This document shows, one piece after another, positions 1 through 6,438 of a DNA stretch of 7,238 nt. This stretch comes from an uncultured Azospirillum sp. (GTDB taxonomy: Bacteria; Pseudomonadota; Alphaproteobacteria; RF32; CAG-239). The notes beneath the pieces were generated by a model. It was given only the letters and a program-made list of their open reading frames with translations, ran no database searches and had not been told where the DNA came from. How positions within the stretch are numbered: the stretch's first letter is position 1; each line of letters starts with the position of its first letter. Where the stretch lies: assembly GCA_902489675.1 (NCBI GenBank), contig CABUAP010000064.1:1-7238 (forward strand), written 5' to 3'. Both the position numbers and the translations under genes were made by a program.

Positions 1-1
1 G

Positions 2-55
2 GTTGGAATGTCTGCATCTGCGGCTGACAAAGACGTTCAAACCATAAAAAAATAA
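2..55 (+). CDS. Possible 3' end of a plus-strand gene cut by the left edge
   Basis: The frame starting at base 2 is open from the window edge to a TAA at 53-55 and reads VGMSASAADKDVQTIKK. Its composition (small residues, then a charged tail ending in two lysines) is protein-like, and the other two plus frames also close soon (TGA at 25-27, TAA at 43-45) with less natural residues. If real, it would converge on the PHP operon, with about 115 bp between the stops. Seventeen codons are too few to recognise a family, and an open frame this short can occur by chance, so this is a weak call. Confidence 0.25.
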   Translation, partial: VGMSASAADKDVQTIKK

Positions 56-170
56 ACTTCACTTGTCGCCTTAGACTATCTGTTTGTCCGTGACAGTATT
101 TACAGCCTTAGGTAATTTTGGCATATTTGAATGCAGTAAATTTTTTAACTATTATTGCAAGTGACAGGGA
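56..170. other. Intergenic stretch left of the PHP operon
   Basis: This stretch is AT-rich with no complete gene. I see no GC-rich hairpin followed by a T-run on either strand, so no convincing terminator for the minus-strand operon that ends at 171. The heptamers GCCTTAG (68-74 and 105-111) and GTGACAG (90-96 and 161-167) each occur twice, which could be chance. A 17-codon minus-strand frame at 124-71 is discussed under findings. Confidence 0.5.
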
Positions 171-1004
171 TTAAGGTCGCTTTAAAAAAGACCAGCGGTT
201 ATAATATCCTAGTTTTTGCAGATAATCTTCGGCTTTGGCAAACTCAGAACCCAGCTCGGTTGTTCGATGCGCGTCATCGCTGATAACAATCGGAATCTGT
301 CGACGAATAACTTCGCGAAACAGTTTGTCAGCGGGGTAAAAATCGCCTCGTTTGCGCAGGCCTTTGCAGCTTAACTCTGTTGCAACAGTGTTTTTCTGCA
401 AACAATCGACAACCTGTATTTTTTCTGCCCAAAAGGCCTCATCGGGACAAAATTCGGATTTGCGAATATAATCTATATGAGCGATAAAAGAAAATATACC
501 GCTTTCAATGGCCTGACAGATGGCGGTAAAGTGATTTCGCAAAACATTTTCACGTTCGGGCGCGGCAAGCAGCGAAAGCTCTTTAATATCCAAAATTTCC
601 CCTGCGGACGGCTGCAAAAAGTGATTGCCGGAGATATAGTAATCAAGCTTGGTTTGCTCACGAAATGCGGCAAATTCTTTATCCCATCCTTGGTAAGTAA
701 AATAATCAACTTCTGCTCCGACACGCACTTTTATTTTTCTGTTTTGTGCGGCACGGCGGATATTTTCGGCATGAACGGCAAAATCTGCCGCGGCTTTACC
801 GAAATCTGTATAATAAACGTGATTGTTAGGACTGTTATACCACCGCAGATATGAACGGCTTTGTTTTATATTTTTGTGAACAATCAAATGATCGCTGAAA
901 CCGATTTCTTCCCAGCCGAGTTTTTCGGCCTGATCAAGCATTTCCTCGATTGTATTATGACCGTCCGAAAAAGTTGTGTGGGTATGGTAACTGAATTTTT
1001 GCAT
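171..1004 (-). CDS. PHP-domain phosphoesterase, histidinol-phosphatase-like (paralog B, last gene of operon)
   Basis: A 277-residue protein of the PHP (polymerase and histidinol phosphatase) superfamily, resembling HisK/HisJ-type histidinol-phosphate phosphatases: cytoplasmic, metal-dependent phosphomonoesterases. The metal ligands expected for the family are visible in order: H7-x-H9 in HTHT, D14, D38-H39 in FSDH, E98 in GAEVD, H128 in GNHF, H176 in FIAHID, and D244 and H246 in SDDAH. No domain is missing. The chosen start is the ATG at 1004, because it gives the same first ten residues (MQKFSYHTHT) as the upstream paralog and overlaps that gene's stop as TGATG; a GGAGG lies 11 nt upstream. 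A TTG at 1022 would add six residues and is less likely. The true substrate is uncertain: no his genes are nearby, so histidine biosynthesis is only one possibility. Family assignment is firm, specificity is not. Confidence 0.9.
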   Translation of the reverse strand: MQKFSYHTHTTFSDGHNTIEEMLDQAEKLGWEEIGFSDHLIVHKNIKQSRSYLRWYNSPNNHVYYTDFGKAAADFAVHAENIRRAAQNRKIKVRVGAEVDYFTYQGWDKEFAAFREQTKLDYYISGNHFLQPSAGEILDIKELSLLAAPERENVLRNHFTAICQAIESGIFSFIAHIDYIRKSEFCPDEAFWAEKIQVVDCLQKNTVATELSCKGLRKRGDFYPADKLFREVIRRQIPIVISDDAHRTTELGSEFAKAEDYLQKLGYYNRWSFLKRP

Positions 1005-1822
1005 CAGCGTTTTAACCTCCAACGATTTGTATAATTAACAGATGCCAGCATTTCTTCCGCACGGTCAAAATCACGGGCAAGATGGGAAATATCATGCGCA
1101 TCATCGCTGATCACGATCGGAACATTGCGCTTATTCAGTTCCTCTAACATCCATTCGGAAGGATGCTGTTCGCCGCATTTGGTCCAGCCGCTGGTATTTA
1201 GCTCAAACGGATGTTTAAGACGCCCGAGAGTTTCTATTACTGCCGATTTATCTTCCTTATTGCCCAGCGAGGCAAAAGCCGGAAAGATTTTATATACATC
1301 CAAATGCGCAATAAAATCAAAATAACCGCTCTCGGCCGCCAGACAAATATTCTGCCAATAATTGTGAACGGCATCATCCAGTTCGTCCGGCGACAGAGAA
1401 GCGCCGGCTTCTTTATAGTGATACATATTATAAACTTTGCTTTCATCGGCATTGCGCAAAAAGTGGAATGAACCGATATAATAGTCCGCACCCAAAGTTT
1501 TGATCAATTTTTCAAACGCATTTCGCCAGATGGCAGAAGGAAAAAAATCGACCTCAAAACCGACGTAAACCGGTATCGATGCAAATTCCGCGGCGCGGCG
1601 GATATCCTCGACATTTTGCCGCATCATTTTGGTCAGCAGATCAAAATCGTTAAAAAACATCGGACTGGTAGTCAGCAAATTTGGATGATAGGCCAAATGG
1701 TTGGAGATTCCCAATTCCTCATATCCCAATTCTTCCGCTTTGCGAATCATTTCCGCTGCCGAGTGATGCCCGTCAAAAATCCCCAAAGCATTGGTATGAG
1801 TGTGATAGCTGAATTTTTGCAT
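1004..1822 (-). CDS. PHP-domain phosphoesterase, histidinol-phosphatase-like (paralog A)
   Basis: A 272-residue PHP-superfamily hydrolase, paralogous to the gene immediately downstream. Both begin MQKFSYHTHT and end with a PIVISDDAH block followed by an N-R-W tail. Metal-ligand candidates are H7-x-H9, D17/H19, H42, E90 in GFEVD, H120 in GSFHF, H173 in FIAHLD, and D241 and H243 in SDDAH. Compared with paralog B it carries a short insertion after HTHT and has N41 where B has D38 (SNH versus SDH), which may tune metal binding or substrate. The start ATG is preceded by AAGGA about 9 nt upstream, inside the end of the HD gene; the gap to that gene's stop is 5 nt, so the two are almost certainly co-transcribed. 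Known relatives dephosphorylate histidinol phosphate or other small phosphate esters; the substrate here is unknown. Confidence 0.9.
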   Translation of the reverse strand: MQKFSYHTHTNALGIFDGHHSAAEMIRKAEELGYEELGISNHLAYHPNLLTTSPMFFNDFDLLTKMMRQNVEDIRRAAEFASIPVYVGFEVDFFPSAIWRNAFEKLIKTLGADYYIGSFHFLRNADESKVYNMYHYKEAGASLSPDELDDAVHNYWQNICLAAESGYFDFIAHLDVYKIFPAFASLGNKEDKSAVIETLGRLKHPFELNTSGWTKCGEQHPSEWMLEELNKRNVPIVISDDAHDISHLARDFDRAEEMLASVNYTNRWRLKR

Positions 1823-1827
1823 ATATT

Positions 1828-2451
1828 TTAGTCCTTTATTCCTAAAATTTGATAGACATCACGACCGGTTTTGCTATCAAAATATTCTTTTAAACCAATA
1901 CTTTCCCGATAAAGAAGTTCACGTTGGTGATTGCTTAATTTATAGCGTTCGACAATCGCATCAACTCTTTTTTCGATTGATACTATCGAACAGGCCTCAA
2001 ACAATTTGTCACAGAACGCAACCAGATAATCGTAATCGGTATATTCCGCCGCGGCTAAATGTTCACGCGCCCAGGCGATCCATTCTTCGGGAAAAGAAAA
2101 TTGTTCTCGATTGAAATTTTTGCGCGGAAAAGTATGTGTCAGGCAGATTTGAGCAATTTCCGGATAGCCCATGAGTATCATCTGCTCATACCCTTCGCGG
2201 CCGTGAAATTTATTTTCTCTTTTTTCGCTGATGCGTTTGCCATAATCGTGCAGCAACCCGAAAACATAGGCTTTCTCGCTGTCCAAATCGGGGATAAAAG
2301 CGGCGATTTTTTCCGCCGCGGAGGCCACGCCTAAGGTATGAAACCTGTATTCATTTTCCAAATCATAAGGGTAGGGCTGAGAAAGACGGTACAAAATACC
2401 TTCTTCCCAAATTTTTTTCGCTTGTTCTTTGGTCGGAAAAGCTGCTGCCAT
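1828..2451 (-). CDS. HD-domain phosphohydrolase
   Basis: A 207-residue soluble protein of the HD superfamily, metal-dependent phosphohydrolases that often act on nucleotides. The ligand pattern is complete: H38 (RFHTLG), H68-D69 (GLLHDYGK), H83 (KFHGREG), H106 (CLTHTF) and D148 (FCDKL). A six-ligand arrangement of this kind, with an I/L-x-x-H-T step and a late Asp, recalls the YqeK (Ap4A hydrolase) type, but I cannot assign it to that family by eye. There is no signal peptide, membrane segment or second domain. The ATG at 2451 has AAGGGG 5 nt upstream, and its distance from the mnmG stop is 11 nt, so it is the second gene of the mnmG operon. A nucleotide or signalling-nucleotide substrate is plausible but is an inference. 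Confidence 0.85.
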   Translation of the reverse strand: MAAAFPTKEQAKKIWEEGILYRLSQPYPYDLENEYRFHTLGVASAAEKIAAFIPDLDSEKAYVFGLLHDYGKRISEKRENKFHGREGYEQMILMGYPEIAQICLTHTFPRKNFNREQFSFPEEWIAWAREHLAAAEYTDYDYLVAFCDKLFEACSIVSIEKRVDAIVERYKLSNHQRELLYRESIGLKEYFDSKTGRDVYQILGIKD

Positions 2452-2462
2452 CTTTGCCCCTT

Positions 2463-4316
2463 CTATTTTTTAATATAGCCCAAAACGGCCATAATCGCGG
2501 CCGGCGTTACACCGGAGATGCGCGAAGCTTCGCCGATGGTTGCCGGTTTGACCCGACTTAGCTTAATAACCATTTCATTAGACAAACCGCCGACTTTAGA
2601 ATAATCAATATCTTCGCGAATTTTTAATTTTTCATCTTTCTTAAAGACCTCGATATCTGCCAACTGTCGTTTGATATACCCGGAATACTTAGCTTCAATT
2701 TCCACTTCTTCGTAAACAGCAACCGGATATTCTTGTAACTGCGGCCAGATGGAAAGGATTGTTTCACGTGAAACATCGTCATAAGACATCAAATTAAATG
2801 CAGTGCGACGCACGCCGTCTTTCTTATTTTTAATGTCAAAAGCATCCAATTCCGAAGCTTTGACCACCAACTCTTCCGCTGTCTTTTGCAACTCGGCAAT
2901 TTGCTTACGTTTGGCAGCAAAACGCTGATAGCGTTCCGCACTGACAAAACCGGTCTGATACCCTTTTTCCGTCAAACGCAAATCGGCGTTATCCGCCCGC
3001 AGATACAAACGATATTCCGAACGGGAAGTAAACATACGATAGGGCTCATCCACACCTTTGGTAATCAGATCATCAATCATCACCCCGATATAAGCCTCTG
3101 ACCGGTCAATCGAAAATTCCCGCCCTTTACCTTCCGCTTTGAGCGCGGCATTGACCCCGGCTACCAACCCCTGAGCCGCCGCTTCTTCATAACCGGTGGT
3201 GCCGTTGATCTGACCGGCCAAAAACAGTCCCGGCAGTTTTTTCAGCTGCAGGCAATGGTCAAGTTCCTGCGGATCGACATAATCATATTCTATGGCATAG
3301 GCATGGCGGACAATACGGACATTCTCCAATCCTTTGATTGTATGGATAAAAGCTTCCTGCACATCGGCCGGCAATGAAGTCGAAATGCCGTTAGGGTAAA
3401 CAAGATCAGTATTCAGTCCCTCCGGTTCCAAAAAAATCTGATGGCTTTCCCGATCGGCAAATTTGACTAATTTATCTTCGATACTTGGGCAATATCTTGG
3501 CCCAACCCCGGTTATCAACCCTGAAAACAGCGCGCATTTACTAAAATTGTCACGGATAATTTGATGGGTCTGCAAATTGGTATGGGTGACATAACAGTCA
3601 ATCTGCGGATTGGTTATTTTGTCTGTTAAGTAGGAAAAAGGCTGCGGATCGCTGTCACCATGCTGAACATCCAGGATATTCCAGTTAATCGTTTTGCCGT
3701 CCAGACGGGCAGGGGTACCGGTTTTTAAACGCCCGAGCCGCAGTTCTTTTTGATTTAAATACGGTGTTATACCGGCACAGCTCACATCACCAACCCGGCC
3801 GCCGACAGTGGTTTGATGACCGGTAAACATCACCCCGTTCAAAAAAGTTCCGGTGGTTAAAACAACCGCATCGGCAAAAATTTTGTGACCGTCGGCAAGA
3901 ATGATCCCGGCCGCGCGGTCTCCGTCAAAAACCAAACCTTCAACCGCGGCTTCAAGAATATTGAGATTTTTCTGCTCTTTTAGCGCTTCCGACATATAGC
4001 GGCGATAAAGTTCGCGATCGGCTTGCGCGCGCGGTCCCCGAACGGCCGGACCTTTTGACATATTGAGCATTCTAAATTGGATGCCGGCTTTATCAATCAC
4101 CCGCCCCATCAGCCCGTCCAGCGCATCGATTTCACGCACCAAATGACCTTTGCCCAAGCCGCCGATTGCCGGATTGCAAGACATTTCGCCGATTGTATTA
4201 ATATTGTGCGTAACCAGCAAGGTTGCCGCCCCCATACGCGCAGCCGCGGCACAAGCTTCGCAGCCGGCATGACCGCCGCCGACGACAATTACGTTATAAT
4301 GATTTTCAGTCTGCAT
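2463..4316 (-). CDS. mnmG: tRNA uridine-5-carboxymethylaminomethyl(34) synthesis protein MnmG (GidA)
   Basis: MnmG is the FAD-binding subunit that, with MnmE, adds the (carboxymethyl)aminomethyl group to C5 of wobble U34 in tRNAs reading split codon boxes; it acts in the cytoplasm. From the chosen ATG it is 617 residues, near the usual 620-630. Visible marks are the dinucleotide fold VVGGGHAG (11-18), CNPAIGG with the conserved Cys47 (47-53), the first family signature GPRYCPSIEDK with Cys276 (272-282), the second signature AGQINGTTGYEEAAAQG (367-383), FTSRSEYRL (429-437), and the C-terminal helical region that contacts MnmE. An upstream TTG at 4370 would add 18 lysine-rich residues but lacks a good ribosome-binding site; the ATG has one. 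It is the first gene of an mnmG-HD-PHP-PHP run. Its coding sequence contains a perfect parS palindrome at codons 514-519. All key residues are present and no frameshift is seen. Confidence 0.97.
   Translation of the reverse strand: MQTENHYNVIVVGGGHAGCEACAAAARMGAATLLVTHNINTIGEMSCNPAIGGLGKGHLVREIDALDGLMGRVIDKAGIQFRMLNMSKGPAVRGPRAQADRELYRRYMSEALKEQKNLNILEAAVEGLVFDGDRAAGIILADGHKIFADAVVLTTGTFLNGVMFTGHQTTVGGRVGDVSCAGITPYLNQKELRLGRLKTGTPARLDGKTINWNILDVQHGDSDPQPFSYLTDKITNPQIDCYVTHTNLQTHQIIRDNFSKCALFSGLITGVGPRYCPSIEDKLVKFADRESHQIFLEPEGLNTDLVYPNGISTSLPADVQEAFIHTIKGLENVRIVRHAYAIEYDYVDPQELDHCLQLKKLPGLFLAGQINGTTGYEEAAAQGLVAGVNAALKAEGKGREFSIDRSEAYIGVMIDDLITKGVDEPYRMFTSRSEYRLYLRADNADLRLTEKGYQTGFVSAERYQRFAAKRKQIAELQKTAEELVVKASELDAFDIKNKKDGVRRTAFNLMSYDDVSRETILSIWPQLQEYPVAVYEEVEIEAKYSGYIKRQLADIEVFKKDEKLKIREDIDYSKVGGLSNEMVIKLSRVKPATIGEASRISGVTPAAIMAVLGYIKK
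2760..2775. other. parS: parS centromere-like site (ParB-binding)
   Basis: TGTTTCACGTGAAACA is a perfect 16-bp palindrome identical to the canonical chromosomal parS sequence bound by ParB/Spo0J. It lies inside mnmG, where it encodes D-V-S-R-E-T at about residues 514-519. Known biology: ParB loads at such sites, spreads as a CTP-dependent clamp, and helps segregate origins and recruit SMC. parS sites are often embedded in genes near the origin. I found only this one copy in the window. An exact 16-mer match is very unlikely by chance, but function also needs a parB elsewhere in the genome. Confidence 0.88.
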
Positions 4317-4321
4317 TTGAG

Positions 4322-4326
4322 CCTCT
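4322..4326 (-). promoter_or_regulatory. Ribosome-binding site that decides the mnmG start
   Basis: On the minus strand AGAGG sits 5 nt before the ATG at 4316. The alternative TTG at 4370 has only an AGGA about 12 nt away, separated by an A-run. This, and the family's usual N-terminus a few residues before the VVGGGHAG fold, favours the ATG. Confidence 0.65.
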
Positions 4327-4416
4327 TTTTTATCTTCTTGCGGTTTAGCGTTTTTTTGTTCTTTTAGCAAGTTTTTTTTGTATCCTAAAGCAAAAAAGCC
4401 CGGTATTAACCAATAG

Positions 4417-4434
4417 TTAGCACAAAAGTGTTAA
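4417..4434. promoter_or_regulatory. Imperfect inverted repeat in the mnmG/methyltransferase divergent region
   Basis: TTAGCAC-AAAA-GTGTTAA forms 7-bp arms around an AAAA centre with one mismatch. It lies in the 148 bp between the divergent starts of mnmG (4316) and the methyltransferase gene (4465), and overlaps TAAAAT (4432-4437), a possible -10 for the plus-strand gene. Promoters for both directions must lie in this interval, but none matches the sigma-70 consensus well. The repeat could be an operator; this is a suggestion only. Confidence 0.3.
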
Positions 4435-4464
4435 AATCGGAACAGATAATAAACAGGAAACAAC

Positions 4465-5034
4465 ATGATTATCTGGTTTGCCATTTTTCTTTATGCGCTT
4501 TTACTGTTGGCCTTGATTTATATTTGGGTTGACATCATTCGGCTGTTCATCAACAGAAAATTCCGCCAATGTCCGCCGCTGGTACCGAGTTTTGGCCGCC
4601 AGAAAAAAATCATGCTGGAAAAAATTTCCTATGAACTGGCAAACAGTAAACAAAAACTCAATCTTCTTGATCCGGGCTGCGGCACCGGCACCTTGCTGCT
4701 GGAACTGGCGGCAAAATTTCCCCAACATCAATTTACCGGAGTTGAATGGAATCGGATAACGGCGGCAATTGCCGCATTTCGCACCCGCAAATTGAAAAAT
4801 ATACAAATTATCCGACAAGATATGTTTGAATGCTCATTTACCGATTTTAATATTATCGCCTGTTTTCTTATGCAGCCGTTGATGGAACGCTTTGGCGCCA
4901 AATTGCAAAAAGATTGCCGGCCGGGAACGCTGGTTTACTCCAACAGCTTTTATATTCCCGGTCTGCCGGCAACGGAAGTGATTGAGGTTAAGGGTTTTTA
5001 TAAATTCAACAATATCTATATTTATAAAATCTGA
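4465..5034 (+). CDS. Membrane-anchored class I SAM-dependent methyltransferase, FAM173-like
   Basis: A 189-residue protein with one N-terminal hydrophobic helix (about 2-26) followed by a basic stretch (RLFINRKFRQ), which predicts an anchor with the rest in the cytoplasm. A compact Rossmann methyltransferase domain follows: motif I LLDPGCGTG (67-75), the acidic end of strand 2 in GVEW (E94), a DM step at 119-120, and CFLMQP (133-138) where many families have their motif IV. There is no NPPY, so it is not a typical amino-methyltransferase of DNA, and it is short. The order helix, P-x-V-P-S linker, motif I, GVEWN and FLMQPLM resembles the FAM173/ATPSCKMT lysine methyltransferases, whose mitochondrial members modify ATP synthase subunit c or the adenine nucleotide translocase; that match is from memory. 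AGGA lies 6 nt before the ATG. It is divergent from mnmG and convergent with mnmE, with 9 nt between stops. Confidence 0.82.
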   Translation: MIIWFAIFLYALLLLALIYIWVDIIRLFINRKFRQCPPLVPSFGRQKKIMLEKISYELANSKQKLNLLDPGCGTGTLLLELAAKFPQHQFTGVEWNRITAAIAAFRTRKLKNIQIIRQDMFECSFTDFNIIACFLMQPLMERFGAKLQKDCRPGTLVYSNSFYIPGLPATEVIEVKGFYKFNNIYIYKI

Positions 5035-5043
5035 CCATTCTGC

Positions 5044-6384
5044 TTATTTGCCGATACAAAAACTGCCGAAAATTTTATCAAGGATTTCATCAACTTCGAT
5101 CCGACCGGTAATTTTGCCGATTTCACGCGCTGCAAGCCTGATGTCTTCTGCCGCCAATTCAATAGATTTATTAAGATTAAAGCGTTCCAAATGTTTAAAT
5201 ACATCGTTCAAAACTTCACGATAACGCTGACGCGTGATTAATGCGCCAGAAGAAGAAGTAAAGCCTTCGGCAATCCGCCGGTTGATTTCGGCAAGCAGGA
5301 GTTCTACCCCTTGTTGATATTTGGCGGAAATCACCAAACAACCTTTATCGGCATAATCGGAACACTGTTTTGGGTCCAACTTGTCGGCCTTATTGATAAC
5401 ATAAATTATTTTATCCTTACAATCAGATACAACTTTTTCAAAAGGTGAAAAATCAACATTTTTCCCATCAATCAGTGCAATAATCAAGTCTGCCGCAAAT
5501 GCCTTGTCATAAGCAATTTCAATACCTTTTTTCTCGATCTGCTCATCGGTTTCGCGTAAACCGGCCGTATCGGTAAAGACAACAGGATAACCGTTGATAT
5601 CCATATAAACATCTATCGCATCACGGGTGGTTCCGGCAATATCGGAAACAATCACCGCCTCGCGTCGGGCAAGCGTATTGAGCAAGCTCGACTTACCGGC
5701 ATTGGGCTCACCGATGATAACAACCCGAAAGCCTTCGCGCAGTCGCTCGCCGGAATTGTTTTGTTCCAAATGTTTTTTGACCTCATCCGCTACTTTAAAT
5801 ACAGTGTTTTCCAATTTAGCAACCAGATCATCCGGCAGCTCTTCATCGGGAAAATCGATATAAGCTTCGAGGTAAGCCATAATTTCAACCAGTTTCGTCC
5901 GCCAGCCGTCATACAGATTTTTCAGCTCTCCGCCCATTTGCCGCAGGGCATATTTCTGCTGTTCGCGCGTTTCGGCATCGATCAGGTCGGCCAAACCTTC
6001 TGCTTCGGTCAAATCCATTTTGCCGTTATAAAAAGCGCGTTTTGAAAATTCTCCCGGTTCGGCCAGACGAAAATTCTCCAATTTACCGAGGTTATCCAAC
6101 AAAGCGGAAATAACCGCTTTGGAACCATGGCAATGGATTTCGACCGTATTTTCGCCGGTAAAAGAAAAAGGCGCCTTAAACCAAATGACCAGCGCCCGAT
6201 CCAGCGCTTCCCCCGCCAAATCGTGCACTGTAACAAAATAGGCATGGCGAGGTAAAATTTTTTCGGGATTAAGCGTTGTCAGTCGGCGGACGGCTTCCAG
6301 GGCATCGGCACCGGAAATGCGAAAAACCGCCACACCGGATTTTCCGGCAACGGTCGACAAAGCATAGATGGTACTATCGGTCAT
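5044..6384 (-). CDS. mnmE: tRNA modification GTPase MnmE (TrmE)
   Basis: MnmE is the GTPase and folate-binding partner of MnmG in U34 modification. The 446-residue protein (E. coli about 454) has the expected order: an N-terminal tetrahydrofolate-binding domain (about 1-118, with GKSGVAVFRISG and AEPGEFSKRAFYNGKMDLTEAEGLADLI), a helical domain, an inserted G domain (about 218-375), then the last helices. G-domain motifs are G1 GEPNAGKS (225-232), G2 GTTRD (251-255), G3 DTAG (272-275), G4 NKAD (331-334) and G5 SAK (353-355). It ends in the diagnostic CIGK with the catalytic Cys443. The ATG at 6384 is chosen because AAAGGAG lies 5 nt upstream; a TTG at 6438 would add 18 non-conserved residues. 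It is on the same strand as mnmG but separated from it by an opposite-strand gene, so it is transcribed apart. No defects seen. Confidence 0.97.
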   Translation of the reverse strand: MTDSTIYALSTVAGKSGVAVFRISGADALEAVRRLTTLNPEKILPRHAYFVTVHDLAGEALDRALVIWFKAPFSFTGENTVEIHCHGSKAVISALLDNLGKLENFRLAEPGEFSKRAFYNGKMDLTEAEGLADLIDAETREQQKYALRQMGGELKNLYDGWRTKLVEIMAYLEAYIDFPDEELPDDLVAKLENTVFKVADEVKKHLEQNNSGERLREGFRVVIIGEPNAGKSSLLNTLARREAVIVSDIAGTTRDAIDVYMDINGYPVVFTDTAGLRETDEQIEKKGIEIAYDKAFAADLIIALIDGKNVDFSPFEKVVSDCKDKIIYVINKADKLDPKQCSDYADKGCLVISAKYQQGVELLLAEINRRIAEGFTSSSGALITRQRYREVLNDVFKHLERFNLNKSIELAAEDIRLAAREIGKITGRIEVDEILDKIFGSFCIGK

Positions 6385-6389
6385 AAAAA

Positions 6390-6396
6390 CTCCTTT
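6390..6396 (-). promoter_or_regulatory. Ribosome-binding site that decides the mnmE start
   Basis: On the minus strand AAAGGAG, a near-perfect Shine-Dalgarno sequence, lies 5 nt before the ATG at 6384. This is the strongest such site in the window and fixes the start of MnmE at MTDSTIYALST. Confidence 0.8.
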
Positions 6397-6409
6397 GTTT
6401 ATTCTTGAT

Positions 6410-6438
6410 GGTATAGCGGCAAACGCGTGATCTTGCAA
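6410..6438 (-). promoter_or_regulatory. Candidate mnmE promoter
   Basis: Read on the minus strand, TTGCAA (6438-6433) and TATACC (6415-6410) are separated by 17 bp; each matches four of six sigma-70 consensus positions. The start of transcription would fall near 6403, just upstream of the Shine-Dalgarno sequence, giving a short leader. Matches of this quality arise often in AT-rich DNA, so the call is weak. Confidence 0.3.

Noticed and set aside
68..111. Repeated heptamer GCCTTAG at 68-74 and 105-111
   Set aside because: Only two short copies with no further flanking identity; not enough for an attachment site or repeat array.
305..320. Second parS-like site around TTCGCGAAAC
   Set aside because: About half of the 16 positions match the consensus and the central CACGTG is missing.
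477..854. Plus-strand open frame of 125 codons inside paralog B
   Set aside because: It lies antisense to a gene with intact PHP motifs, is cysteine- and phenylalanine-rich without recognisable motifs, and has no clear ribosome-binding site; it is a shadow frame.
4317..4370. N-terminal extension of MnmG from a TTG at 4370
   Set aside because: The extra 18 residues are lysine- and glutamate-rich and unlike the family; the internal ATG at 4316 has AGAGG at 5 nt and gives the usual N-terminus.
4371..4464. Replication origin in the divergent intergenic region
   Set aside because: No TTATCCACA-type DnaA box or repeated AT-rich units are visible; origin proximity is suggested only by parS.
4501..4818. 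Minus-strand frame of 105 codons opposite the methyltransferase
   Set aside because: Antisense to a gene with a clear SAM-binding motif and good start; no motifs of its own.
6385..6438. N-terminal extension of MnmE from a TTG at 6438
   Set aside because: AAAGGAG lies 5 nt before the ATG at 6384, and the family starts just before the folate-binding fold; the TTG also falls in a possible -35 box.
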